NCBI GenBank assembly: GCA_039654915.1
Contig: CM077599.1
Coordinates: 84,350,001-84,414,000 of the forward strand
Direction: 5' to 3'
Origin: Aquilaria yunnanensis
Taxonomy: Eukaryota > Streptophyta > Magnoliopsida > Malvales > Thymelaeaceae
Length of the DNA stretch: 64,000 nt
The notes below the pieces were generated by a model that searched no databases, was not told the origin of the DNA, and worked only from the letters and a program-made list of their open reading frames with translations. The position numbers and the translations under genes are program-made. Below, in pieces: positions 1-11,320 of this stretch (the first letter of the stretch is position 1; every line of letters begins with the position of its first letter).

Positions 1-2392
1 GATGTGGTCTACTAATTATAAATCACAAAATATTAAAACCAAGAAGATTAATTCAAAAAATTGTTTGAAATGTAAATTTTCTTAAATAAAAACTCCTCTA
101 AAAATTATCTATAAATTCATGATTCCCTAATGTTGCATATTTTGTATGAAAAAAGTGAGAAAAAATATTTAGAAAAAATAATTGATCAAGATAATAGTGG
201 AGTGCATAAAAAATATTTTTTTTCTTTCCAATAAGTCAACCAAAGTAGTATTTTTTTTAAAAAAAAAAGAAGCAAAATATAAATTATTAAATAAATAGAT
301 TTTTTTTAAAATTATTTTATATAATTTTTTAAATTTTATTAACCCACAGGTTGGTGATAATGGAAGACCTGAATAGAAGGGTCATTTTCCTGAAATGTTG
401 AATGTTAGGACTTAAAGTTTAATTTATCCTTATGTCTGAAGTACTAAGTTGTATCATTTAAAAAATTTGAGGACTAACTTGCATGATTTTACAAAATTTG
501 AGGACTAAGTTATAATAAGTCAAAGTTAAGAGATAAACTTGTGTGAGTTAACAAAGTTGGAGGACTAATGGTGTATTTAGGCCTCATCTATTCGGACTAA
601 CAAGTTCTCATTAATTCATAGACGATCCGTAAATGTAATTGTAAGACTCAATTGAGTACAGTGGACGAATTTACATATCATCTAGCATTATAGTGAAAAT
701 GTCATTCACTGACATACAAAAAATGTCAGTATATATGAAAAAATTGTTAATTAGTATAGAGGGGTTAGCTGAAAATTTTAATTTCTTAGAAAGTATCAAA
801 TATTTTTTCAAATAATTTGACTGAAATTTGTCTATTTACCTCATCGATTTAATAAAATAATTGAAATAAAATGGAAAAATAAATAATTAAAATTATTATT
901 TTTCCATAAATGCATTAAAATTCAATTATTTTTTTTAGTAATCAGAAACATATATACAATGTATAAAAGTTAGAAAACACTCATATGTAAGGGAATGAGA
1001 AATGCTTGATTTTTTTTATTGTTTCATAAATACATTAAAATTCAGTTAAGAGTTTTTTTTAATAATCAGAAATATCTATAAAAAAATATAAAGGGTCACT
1101 GGAACAAATGCTTTTTCTGGATCCAAAAAAACACTTGAACCAATATTAGATGTTATATGGGAAAATGGTGAAGTCCGGGCTATTAGGAAAAAGGGCTGGG
1201 GATGAAATTATTTTAAAATTATATTATAATAAAGTCAAGTATATATATATGAGCACCCCATTATAAAGAATTTCTAAATCCGTGACATGCCTTAAAATTG
1301 TACGTGATAATAACCTTATCTTCTTAAACTTTTATTAATAAAAATTCCAATCTAAACAACTAATTTCAGTTGCGAAATTGCTATTTTCGACCAAGACTAT
1401 TCATTTTCATGAAATTGATGCCTTGATGGACACGCGCGCGGCAGAGAAGGCTCCTATAAAAGATAAAGTCAAATAAAATAAAACAGTGTCCATTATTCGA
1501 GAACAGGGCACTGGTACCGTATAATTCCAAAGCTCCCTCCTGATTTTAATTCTTCAGGTTTATCGCGATCTTTTTGTTTTCTTTATCAGGTTACAACAAA
1601 ATGAAAGAAAACAGGAGCCGTTAGATCGAGCGAAATAATTTGGTCCAACAAAACCCATGACGTGGCAGTCAGATGGAACACATCATCATCATGCACCACA
1701 TCCCTTGACCCAGAAGTAAGAAAGAGAGATTTCTTTCTGAACTCAAGTTCTATTTATCTTTTTTTTTTTCCCCTAAAGAACTCGCTTTGACCCACCGTAC
1801 ACCCATCATGGGAAATAGTATAGTTTGGTTTCTATCATCAGTATTAATTAGAGATTCATATAATTTACTTGTGATAAAAGTCACACATATATTGATTCAG
1901 ATAATTAATCATAGACCATTTTTTAAATTATATATTTTGGGCTAGGGATGTCCACGAATATTGCCGTTGAGCTCACCTATTTAAATCTCTAATAAAGTTT
2001 GTTTTCTCCCCCAGAAAATAATTAAAACCCTAACGTTGAAAACTAATATTTACTATTTTTTTTTAAAGATCTAGTACTAATTGCTGAGGTTGTATCCAAA
2101 CAAAGTATATCAGTTCGGAAGTAGCTAGACGGACCCTGTTTCACTTCGTTTTTGGTTAATTGGTGTATCATTTATGAATTTTTGTTTTCGTTTTTACCTT
2201 TTTACGAATGACACTTCTTCAATGTATAAAAGGTAACTACATAAAAAAATAAACAGAAACTGAAAATAGACTATTACATATAAAAAAATTAATAATTGTG
2301 CCAAAATGATGCTGACTCTTAAAATCAAAACTGGATAATTATTTCCTGTTCAAATTGATCCAACGAGTTGTGCAACTTTAGCCGAACAAAGG
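1..2392. other. AT-rich intergenic spacer
   Basis: No gene is recognisable in this stretch. It is AT-rich, with many short A and T runs. Around 400-575 there is a weak degenerate direct repeat built on a phrase like 'aatttgaggactaa', probably an old transposon remnant. No open frame of useful length or known motif was seen on either strand. Confidence 0.6.
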
Positions 2393-2443
2393 GCATTTTT
2401 CAGTTCTAAAATTTTTTTAGTTTTATCAAGTTAGTCCTATAAT

Positions 2444-2795
2444 AGCTCCATTTACAAAATAAGTCAACTTAATTTAAAATAGTTTATTTTTATTTTTATA
2501 TCTTTTTTATTTGAATCTAATTTTATTTAAAAGTTAATATTATGTAGATATAATAATCCATTGAAAAAATATTGTTTTTATAATCTTATTAAATTTTATA
2601 ATTTTTAATTTTTAATGCTTAAAAATAAAAAATTGATAAAAAATCAGTAACATCATGAAAATTTATTTTTAAATGGATTATTATATCTATATAATATTGA
2701 ATTACAAATGAAATTGGTTCTAGGTAAAAAAAAATATAAAAATAAAAATAAGTCATTTTAAATTAAGTTGACTTAACTTAAAATGAATTGGCTCT
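2444..2795. mobile_element. MITE with near full-length hairpin, family A
   Basis: The left half, beginning near 'agctccattt', is matched in reverse complement by the right half, ending 'aattggctct'. Both arms contain the same 'agtcaacttaatttaaaat' string followed by a T-rich block. The whole 350-bp segment would fold back on itself. It interrupts sequence that is continuous in the related copy at 5088-5265, which supports it being an insertion. A second, dimeric member of the family lies at 5843-6414. There is no coding capacity. Confidence 0.6.
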
Positions 2796-2847
2796 AAAGT
2801 CATCAATTCTGTTAGCCATATAATTATCACATTTGTTGTCTAGCTGA

Positions 2848-3376
2848 TAGGGATGGGCAAAATTTCGGTTATATCAAAAATAACCGAATAACAAAAAAAA
2901 ATTTCAGTTTTCGGTTATCATATTTAGGTATAATTTTGGTTTTCGATATATAATTTCGATTTAATTTTTAGCTTGCTTCAATTGAAATTCAGTTAATCGA
3001 AATAACCGAATTTTTACTCTATTAATATTTATATTTGAGATTTTGAAAGGATTACATATGTGCTGGATGTTTGTTATGTGTATAAATGTGATGTTTGAAT
3101 TTGGAATAAATTATAGATGTTTTCTATATAATTAGAATGTGTATTTAGATTAAAATATGCGATGGATGTTTGAGGTTTGAAATATCTATGCATAAAATTC
3201 AGTTATTTTGGATGAAAACTGAATAACCGAATTTTTTTTTTATTATTCCATTTTTTAGTTATTTCCATTTTCTTCTATAATTTAGCTTATTTGGTTATTA
3301 GTATCTAAAACCAAAAATTAATTTTATTCAATTATTTAGTTTCGGTTAAGACTGAAAAAACTAATTGATCACCCTA
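2848..3376. mobile_element. hAT-type MITE
   Basis: A 529-bp segment begins TAGGGATGGGCAA and ends with the imperfect inverted counterpart GATCACCCTA. It is flanked by 8-bp direct repeats (ctagctga before, atagctga after; 7 of 8 identical). An 8-bp duplication and a TAGGG-type terminus fit the hAT superfamily. The interior is AT-rich and contains repeated 'aaccgaa/ttcggtt' motifs in both orientations. There is no open reading frame, so it is non-autonomous. Confidence 0.65.
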
Positions 3377-3568
3377 ATAGCTGATGAATCACACAAGTGG
3401 CACTTAATGCCGCCTTCTTCCCATGTTGACTGCCTTTTGACCAACCTTTCTCCAAAATTTATCATGTGTCCCATGCCTCGTTCACTCTCATCCTAGCCTA
3501 AGGAGAGGCAGCCCTCGATCTCAGGTGTCCAGATTCTCTTAACTACTAAAATAGTTTTGTTGTGTGAG

Positions 3569-3595
3569 CTCTCTCTCTCTCTCTCTCTCTCTCTC
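3569..3595. repeat. (CT)n microsatellite
   Basis: An uninterrupted CT dinucleotide run of about 13 units. Confidence 0.95.
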
Positions 3596-4244
3596 AAAGG
3601 CGATATTTTGATTCACAAATCATAAAACGACTTGGTTGATAAAATTCAGAGAAATTTTTTTCTTGACAAGAAGTCTGGTATCGTTCTTCATCGTTCCGAC
3701 AAATGCAGAAGTTAAAACAGGCTTTTATTTAGTGGTGGATATGAGAAGATTTTGTTCAATCGGCAAAAAAGTGACGAGGCTACAACTCTCCTTCTGGGGC
3801 TGTGTTCAGCTGTTCGACATTCAGTTACAATGGAAAGGTGGGCAACATGACTTGATTTGGAAAAGCCTCATCGTTTTGCTAGATTTAGAGGCCAATTGGT
3901 TGATTAGGTTTTTGGTGTTCCTGCGCACTAAGCAGAAAATTATGAGGTGTGGGAAGAAGATGAATTTTTTAAATTCTGCAATACAAAGTCTTTAAAATTA
4001 CGTATCTGTGTCAGTTTTGGCTCGAAGTTTCTTATTTGTATAGTATGGTCATTTGTCGTAAGTAAAGGGGAAGCCTTAGCTTATTCAAGTTATATTTAAA
4101 TGAAATCTTACGCTTCAAAATTCCAAAAAAATTATGGAAATTGAGTATTTTTAATGATTTTTTTTCAAGTCTAGGTATATAAAAGACAAAATTTTTTTTG
4201 CTTTTTGAAACAATATTATTCAAGTAATTATAAGCATAAGGAAT

Positions 4245-4834
4245 GAATAAATTTCATAAATGATCCCTAACCTTTAGTCATTATTTCCTTTTAGTCCTCA
4301 ACCTATTGAATGTTTTGTTTTAGTCCTGAACCTAATAAAATGTTTCATTTTAGTCCTAAATTTATTGAAAACATTTCATTTTGGCTCCAATTTGATGAAA
4401 TTTGTTAACTTAAAGTATTTGTTTGATAACAAATTTTTAAATCATAATTTAAACTATTCGGTAACTATTTTATAGTAAATTTACTCTATATAATAATTTT
4501 TTTTATAGTTAATGAAAAATTCAAATAACATTTTTTTTCTCTTTGTCAATTGAATTTATTTCATTCAGAAAGAAAAAATTACTAATTTAAATTATCCATT
4601 TACTGTAAAAAAATATTAAACAGTTTAAATTTATTTGAAGACAATTAGCAAATATTTAAATTAGAATTTTAAAAGTTTCTGTCAGACAATTATTCTGAGT
4701 TAATGAATTTCATCTGATAGGGGACAAAAATGAAATAATTTTAATAGGTTAGGACCAAAATAGAACATTCAGTAGATTAGGGACTAAAAGAAAACAATAA
4801 CTAAAGGTTATGGACCATTTATGCAATTTACTCC
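4245..4834. mobile_element. Mutator-like MITE, 590 bp
   Basis: The first ~110 bp and the last ~110 bp are diverged inverted repeats of each other. Each arm carries three spaced 'ttagtcc'-type motifs and a 'cataaatg..cc' motif near its end. The flanks ataaggaat and ataaagaat (4236-4244 and 4835-4843) agree at 8 of 9 positions, the duplication length expected for Mutator-like elements. The ends are uncertain by one or two bases. There is no coding capacity. Confidence 0.6.
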
Positions 4835-5265
4835 ATAAAGAATATTAGTTTTCGAATGTTCAAAAATAAAAATGAACAAAATGCATTTTTTATGATGCTA
4901 AAAGATAGAACCTAAATAAAAAGTGAAAACTATGATAGGCTAAATTATAAATAAGAAGAGTCTGGCCTTTGATTTGAACAAATTTGAAAATATAATAAGG
5001 ATAGAATAATAGAGCACTAAGACATGCCATGTTACCTCCTCATTCTAAAATGATAGTAAAAAAATGTAGTGAATATAGGAAATTAACAATATTAAGTGCC
5101 ATTTATGTGATTCGTTATTAGCCATGTGGCAAATGTGATAATTTTAGGATTAACAGAATTGACGGTTTTAACGTTTCAGGACTTGTATGATAATTAAGAT
5201 ATTTCAGGATTAACTTGGTAAAACTAAAAAAAATTTAAGACCAAAAATGCGCGTTCCCCATTTTA

Positions 5266-5842
5266 TAGAACTTGCTCACCTTGCAATATTATCATGGTCT
5301 GCGCTGTATTTCCATAAATCACTTTACATCAATTTACACTTATTCATCAGCTCAGTTAATTACTTTGTGTTCATATCTAAAAATCATGATATTCATACCA
5401 ATCGTTAGAAATAAAATATCAACATGAACATAATCATATTGATGTACAAATAAAATATTTGTTAAAAATATGAACATATTAACTGTGGTTGATTGTAGAA
5501 TTCAAAGAGTAGTCCTTTGTCCTCACCTTCCTAGTAGGATTGATAGTAGGAGATATATCCCAGACAGCAAGTTTGGGCTTGAGTCTTGCTGCATTCCTCA
5601 CAAAAGCCTTGTAATCTAAAAGTGGTCAAATTGCAACTCAAAACCTCTAAGACTTCTTATGACAAATACTTCATCCACAAGCTTGGTATCAAGATTTAGT
5701 TAGAGGATAATTTATTTAAACACCGAAAAACTTTTATTAGTAGAATAATTAAGCTAGGAACCTGTGGTTACAGAGTTTGACTTAAAATGAGCATTGGGCT
5801 TCATATAATATTGCTCATGTTTAGATTAAAAAACTGATGAAT
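5266..5842. other. intergenic spacer
   Basis: AT-rich sequence between two transposon-derived segments. I see no gene, repeat or regulatory structure that can be supported. Confidence 0.6.
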
Positions 5843-6414
5843 AGAGCCAATTTAATTTGAAAACTAGTATTATGTAGATACAATAATCCATTTGAAAGTA
5901 AATTTTTATAATGTTATTAAATTTTTATGAATTTTTTTTAATGCCTAAAAATAGAAAAATTTGTAAAAATTTAGTAATATTATAAAATTTTTATTTTCAA
6001 TATATTATTACACTTACATAAAATTAGTTTTAAATGAAATTATTTTTGGGTAAAAAAATAAGAAAATAAAAGTAAATCACTTTCAATTAAGTTGACTTAA
6101 GTTAAAATGACTTATTTTTATTTTTATATCTTTTTTGTTTGAAACTAATTTCATTCAAAATAAAATATTATATAGGTGTAATAATTCATTCAAAATAATT
6201 TTTTTATGATGTTATTAAATTTTTATAAATTTTTCCTTTTTAATCCCTAAACAAACAAAAATTAATAAAAATAATAATATCATAAAAATTTTACAAGCAA
6301 TGAACTATTACACCTACATAATATTAGTTTTAATATAAACTGGGTCCATAGAAAAAAAAAAGATATAAAAATCAAAGTAAGTAATTTTGGATTAAATTAA
6401 AACAAATTGGCTCT
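5843..6414. mobile_element. MITE family A, dimeric copy
   Basis: It starts 'agagccaattt' and ends 'aaattggctct', so its outer ends are inverted repeats. Near 6089-6120 an internal junction carries the 'aattaagttgacttaa' block that is near one end of the copy at 2444-2795. The arrangement reads as two overlapping copies of that family fused head to tail, each half containing the same 'tattatgtagatacaataatcca'-like core in opposite orientation. No coding capacity was seen. Confidence 0.5.
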
Positions 6415-6467
6415 TTATCTAGCAAATGAATTCAAATCAAGTTCGAGTTATTTGTTTATATTTTACC

Positions 6468-6913
6468 AGGATAATTACAATTTGACCATGAGATTTATGT
6501 GAAATTACACTTTTCTTCATCCTATTTAAGAAATATACATTTTACCTTTTTTTTTAATACCGTTCGACAGTAACTTCTAAAATATTAGTTTAGACATTAC
6601 GATAGCCATTGTCCAGTAATTTCAATATACATGGTATTTTTTTTTTAACAGTTAATGGACATTTAATATTATCAGTTTTTCTTTTTATATTTTTTTAAGT
6701 TTTTAAAATAGTATTTTTTAAATGTCAATTAATTATAAAAAATACTATACAAATTGAAATTACTTTAAGATAACAACCGTATAGTGTAAATTAAGATTTC
6801 ATAAATTGCTTTTGGACTGTATTAAAAATATAAGGGATAAAATGTATATTTTAAATAGGAGAAGATAAAGTGTAATCTCACCTAAATCTTAAGGTCAAAT
6901 TGTAATTAACCCT
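6468..6913. mobile_element. MITE with ~95-bp terminal inverted repeats
   Basis: The left arm, starting AGGATAATTACAATTTGACC, is matched by the reverse complement of the right arm, AGGGTTAATTACAATTTGACC. Similarity runs for roughly 95 bp on each side. The interior is AT-rich and non-coding. A clear target duplication was not resolved. It lies about 250 bp upstream of the promoter of the bHLH gene, so it may contribute upstream sequence to that gene. Confidence 0.6.
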
Positions 6914-7174
6914 ATTTTATCCATGTCTGAGAGACGAAAAACCTCACCGTAACATACAATTAACGAAAGAAATAATAATTGATATAGGTTTCTAAGGACA
7001 CAAAAAGAAAGAAACAAAAGGAAAGAAAAGTAGGAATAAGAACAATATTTAAAAATAGATATTAAAGTAGAAAGGAAGGAGAAAAGAAATTCGATTCAAA
7101 ATTCTCTCTCTCATTTGTCCAATCATCCTTTGAAATGTCAACTAAATTCTGGCTACGCCTTATCAGCCGCTTCA

Positions 7175-7184
7175 TATATATATT
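7175..7184 (+). promoter_or_regulatory. probable TATA box of the bHLH gene
   Basis: The string tatatatatt lies about 140 bp before the ATG at 7323. If transcription starts some 30 bp downstream, the 5' leader would be about 110 nt. Upstream, 6914-7174 is AT-rich sequence with no other site I can support. Confidence 0.5.
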
Positions 7185-7322
7185 ACAGCCCATTTCCTCA
7201 TCATCCTGACGGATCATATTACACTTTCCTCTTAACCTTCTTCAACTTCTAGCCACAACTTACAAATTAACCCAAGTCAACAAGCACAAGACAGGGCAAA
7301 GTTTCTTCCTTTTCACTCGGTG

Positions 7323-9470
7323 ATGGCGGAAGAATTCCTGCAGGGCGGGATTTGCGGTGGAACGTGGTGGAACCTCCCGTCGTCTAAGAGCGCCTGCGCA
7401 GGGTGTTCTTCGCCCTGTATGCCGGGCATCACCGACTTCGGGTGGGCCTCTGGGCTGGCGCGTGACGACTGCTCCAGTAATTGTTCCTCCTTCTCTAGTT
7501 TCCAAAGCCATCATCAGAAGCTTCAACGCCCAGATTCCGACTCCTCCTTGCAAATCGTGGGCTTTGGCCTTTCGTCTTCCTCCACCTCGGACTGGAACCA
7601 ATCTTTACCGTAAGAGCTCAATAGACCTAGTTAGACCACGCAACTAGTCGGGATTCACTTCCCCAGCTTGGAAGTTAGCTGACTACTTCTATAATTATTT
7701 GATCGCCGACGTACGCTTGTAGTTTGATTTGGTTTTCTGAGTTTTTCCTAATTAAATTTTTATGTTGGAGCAGTAGTCGAAGTAATTCTATGCTTCAAGA
7801 GGAGATAAGTTCGAGCACCGGAGAACTGGATTCGTCCGTCACCGTTTTCAAGCCGATCAACCAAGATTTTCCATTCGATCAACCTCCGGTGACCGCCAGC
7901 CCTGCGTCATACAACTACCCGCCGACTACCACGACGGCGGCGGCCTTGATACAAACATTATTCGATGATGATCCTCGCCCACCACAACAGCCGTCGGTTT
8001 TCAATGGTCGGCCTGTCAATTACGCAGCTGATCAGACTTACGGTGCACCAGCTACCTCGAACGACCAGCTCTCGTCTTCATGGCCTAAATTGCCTCCCTT
8101 CTTCAGACCCGCGTCTTTGCTTAAGCAACAACAATCCGCCGGGTCACTGCAGTTTACCAATAACTCGCCGTTCTGGAATGCGGCATCCAACGACGGAGGC
8201 ACTCGCAGCTTTTCCGCCTCATCTCAATCACAGTTTCTCCAAACAGTTTTCGCCGAGAAACCCACTTGCCCTAACCAGCTCAACACCAAGGTAAAGAGAC
8301 ACAGGCAAAATTATGTCCATGACTCACTTAAATTTAAACTACTACTCCCTCTCCTATTTTTCTTTGTAAAGATGTCTTAAAATGGTTGCTATATTTAGAG
8401 AAATGGTGAAGAAGTGAGAGAGGGAAAGAAAGGAAGCAGTGAGACCCCAACGGTGAAAAAGGCGAGAATCGAGACGCCGTCGCCGTTACCAACTTTTAAG
8501 GTACCGATCGTCCTTCCGTTCCGTTCGTATATATTCGGTCAAGATGAATTAATGGGGAAAATATTTGAAGCTTTTTCATCTCTGTTGTTGATGGATGCAT
8601 GGATCGATATAATTATGGTTGCTTGGTCCTCACAATTGATTTCAGGTCCGGAAAGAGAAGCTAGGGGACCGAATCACTGCCCTCCAGCAATTGGTGTCAC
8701 CTTTCGGAAAGGTGATTTTTCGATATTTCTCCTTTTTCTTTTTTTTCTTTCCTTTAATTCGATCCCTAGCTAGCTTGTTTTCTCTTACTTTTCTAATTAT
8801 ATTGATGTGTGATTCTTTTTTTTTCTTGGGATTTAATTTTATTTATTTCTTTTGGCAGACCGATACGGCATCTGTCCTCCATGAAGCAATTGAGTATATC
8901 AAGTTTCTTCATGATCAAGTCACCGTATGGTCAACTAAATTCTTCCCCTTAATTATTTTTTGCTCAAAGTTTCAGGCAGCCTGATTAAGACAAGATATAT
9001 ATAGTGGCAAACCAAAGTCCACTAATACCAGTTTGACCTAATTTCAGGTTTTAAGCACTCCGTATATGAAGCAAGGAGGCTCTCCGATTCAACATCAACA
9101 GGTATTTATTAAAATTTCTGTAAAAAAAAAAATATAGACGTATTTAATAATCTAATGAAGAAGTACTAGCTGACGTTCATAAAAATGTTGTCTCATCAGC
9201 ATGTAAACCGTTTTTGTGAAAAATTATGCTATACAGTCACTGACTAGCTCGAATCCTTTTTTCTGAATGGGCATATGGAAATGGCAGATGAAAGGTGTTA
9301 TTCCAGCCGATAATAATATAGCAGGAAAAGATCCAGAAGCGGCAGCGGGGGCGAACCAAGACCTGAGAAGCCGGGGGCTGTGTTTGGTGCCCATTTCGAA
9401 CACGTTCCCGTTGGCTACGGAGACGACGGCGGATTTTTGGACGCCAACTTTTGGAGCAACTTTCAGGTAG
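7323..9470 (+). CDS. bHLH transcription factor, bHLH112/bHLH123-like (7 exons)
   Basis: This is a nuclear DNA-binding regulator of the plant bHLH112/bHLH123/bHLH110 subfamily. Exons: 7323-7609, 7774-8290, 8399-8500, 8646-8711, 8859-8924, 9048-9101 and 9288-9470. All six introns are GT..AG and the joined frame is open for 424 codons. The N-terminus has the subfamily signature EEFLQGGICGGTWWN. Residues ~96-268 are low-complexity and Pro/Ser/Gln-rich, like an activation region. The helix-loop-helix spans about residues 301-346 (KEKLGDRITALQQLVSPFGK, then ASVLHEAIEYIKFLHDQV). It is split over exons 4 and 5 and followed by the family C-terminus DLRSRGLCLVPIS. The basic region lacks the His-Glu-Arg trio of E-box binders, as is usual in this subfamily. 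Arabidopsis bHLH112 is linked to stress responses; that role here is inference. The in-frame GTG just before the ATG is not a plausible start. Confidence 0.93.
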
Positions 9471-9483
9471 ACTGACACATCAG

Positions 9484-9511
9484 AGGAGGAAGAAGAAGAA
9501 GAAGAAGAAGG
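9484..9511 (+). repeat. (GAA)n-type microsatellite in the 3' UTR
   Basis: A run of GAG/GAA triplets starts 14 bp after the bHLH stop codon. Confidence 0.85.
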
Positions 9512-9930
9512 CAATGTGGTTAATTAATAATAAACCTTACTGACAATAGCTAGGTTTATTATTAATTATATATATATATATATACATTTATAAGAGAGGG
9601 TGAGATTAATTAATATTTGATGATTCCAAGATAAAGCACAGGGAAAAAAGAAACGTGATTAAGCAGCATATATAGCTGTATGAATGTAGCTATAGAGGGG
9701 AAAAAAGTGGAGAAAGAAACAAAGGGAAAAGAGAAAAAGGAGTGGCGCCCCAAAGATGGGTAGACAGCGGTGGACCAACTGGTAGAGCAGAATGATGTAG
9801 AGCCTTGTATTTGATGAGTCAAGCATCTTAAATTAGGGAAAAGGATAACAAAAAAAGAAAAAAATTAAGTGAAAGAAATTAATGATGTTGTTGTTGCTGT
9901 TGTAATTTAATTGTATCTAATTAATTAGGG

Positions 9931-10077
9931 ACAGGAACAAGTGCTAAATTCAGCCGAAAATTAGGGTTCGCTTAACATCTAATTATAGATTATTGATCAC
10001 TTTTGATGTTTGTAATTGGTGTTGTGGTTCCTATAATCTATAGCTAGCAGCTGAATTTAGCACCATTTTGTTCCTGT
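9931..10077 (+). repeat. imperfect inverted repeat (hairpin) in the bHLH 3' region
   Basis: The left arm, 9931-9954 (acaggaacaa then gtgctaaattcagc), is matched in reverse complement by 10050-10077 with one 4-nt bulge. That gives a stem of about 24 pairs with a loop near 95 nt. A shorter second pairing (tatagatta with taatctata) lies inside the loop. It resembles a small precursor hairpin or a tiny fold-back element. I do not recognise any known plant miRNA in the arms. Confidence 0.55.
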
Positions 10078-10921
10078 TGGACTGTAATGTTGTATTGTAG
10101 TGTATTTTGATGGGGGAAAAAAAAAGAATAATTGAAAAGAAATAAAAAAAGAGGAATTTTCATTATTGTTTTCTAACTTTAGGTATGCATGGCCCTAATT
10201 TCAGGCAATAGCTAGGGTCAGGACTTTGGGAGCAGCTCTGGTGGCTAGAGACTAGAGAGGGTTTTGTTTAATTTAATTTGTACCTATTTGTCTTAATAAT
10301 TTGAATTGTTCTAAGTATATGATTGTTAATTTGAAGAACCGGGATTGGCCAAACACACAAAAAAAAAGAGCAGAACAGGGATTGAGTGGATGAGCTTGGT
10401 TATGGTGGGGGAGTTTCATGATTTTTTTTTGTTTTTTTATGAATTAGGAATGTGTAGTGGAAGTCAGAGGGCGGCCCACTGTTCCTGCTTTTCGGGTTTT
10501 TGTATCACTATTATTATTATTATTATTATTATTAGATTAAAAGGAGGACGGTCAATTCATGATTTTCCTAAAGGATGTTCCGTATATAGACATAAGTATT
10601 GATATTTTTTTAAGTATACAACAAATATTAAAGATGAAAATAATCAAATGAATGATTCACATAAAAAAGTTTTTCAGAGGAATATGAAATGTAAAGGCAA
10701 AAGTGCCCTAATAGCCATTGTAGTTGTATGTTTATAATTACTTAATTCCTTAAAGTATATGGTGCTTAACTTTTCCTACATTTGAAAAAGAAAAATAATA
10801 GAAAAACTTCAAGGTCAAAATGAGAATAAATATAAAAGTTAAGGGGTTAAAATAGGACTTTTCCAATAAAAAGTTATTTGTACATAGAAAACATATTGAA
10901 TCTATTTGCAATCTTGCAAAG

Positions 10922-11320
10922 AAATATTATATGCAAGATTTCTCAAGGGATGAACTTGAGTTGCTGCCATTTCAGTTGCGACATTTTTATGCTGATGTCC
11001 GGGATCTGCTAGAGTTAGTACATTTATCATTAATTGCTGAATTGTGTCAAGTGTTGCTATCGAATGAGAAATCAAGTTATTACATTCTTACTGATTGATT
11101 GATTCGTTTGGTATTGACTCTTCCTATGTTTACTGCTACTACAAAACATACTTTTTTAGCGATGAAAATTGTTAAAACGAGATTGCAAAATAAGATAAAT
11201 AATGATTTCTGTGCTGATATTTTGGTTTTGTATATTGAGAAAGACTTTGTAGAGATTTTAAATTTAGACTCGATATTTGATGATTTCAAAGACACGAAGG
11301 AGCGTCATGTCACATTATGA
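10922..11320 (+). pseudogene. hAT transposase-derived (ZMYM1-like) C-terminal relic
   Basis: Read in one frame, this encodes the C-terminal part of the hAT-transposase-related family often annotated as zinc finger MYM-type protein 1-like. Visible family phrases are LELLPFQLRHFYADV, then LIRLVLTLP, AMKIVKTRLQNK and the tail LVLYIEKDF. This is the hAT dimerisation region. A TGA at 11096-11098 interrupts the frame where the family normally has an arginine codon, consistent with decay of a CpG. The zinc-finger and catalytic parts of a full transposase are absent upstream, so this is a dead fragment. The natural family stop is preserved at 11318-11320. Confidence 0.75.

Larger units (their letters stand above)
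2393..5265. mobile_element. candidate old long-TIR (Mutator-like) element hosting nested MITEs
   Basis: The sequences at about 2393-2445 plus 2796-2847 plus 3385-3405, once two younger insertions are set aside, reappear in inverted, diverged form at about 5088-5265. Shared landmarks are a terminal 'gcatttttc/ggt..ttaaattttttt' block, 'attctgtta', 'aatgtgataat' and 'tggcacttaat'. This is what the long terminal inverted repeats of a Mutator-like element would look like. No convincing target duplication was found, so the outer edges are approximate. The interior (3410-5087) carries a CT microsatellite and a 119-codon open frame (3636-3995) that I do not recognise. The alternative is two independent insertions of one MITE family in opposite orientation. 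Confidence 0.35.
9471..10921 (+). other. 3' flank of the bHLH gene and spacer
   Basis: This holds the probable 3' untranslated region of the bHLH gene, followed by intergenic sequence. A GAA/GAG repeat (9484-9511), a TA run (9567-9584) and an ATT run (10510-10533) are visible. Possible polyadenylation signals of the AATAAA type occur near 9527 and 10140. An inverted repeat at 9931-10077 is listed separately. No coding region can be supported. Confidence 0.5.

Noticed and set aside
3636..3995. 119-codon open frame
   Set aside because: No family resemblance, and it lies inside a transposon-rich segment.
7260..7601. Antisense and shifted frames over bHLH exon 1 (including 7357-7647)
   Set aside because: They are shadows of the real exon, which is supported by splice-consistent frame and family motifs.
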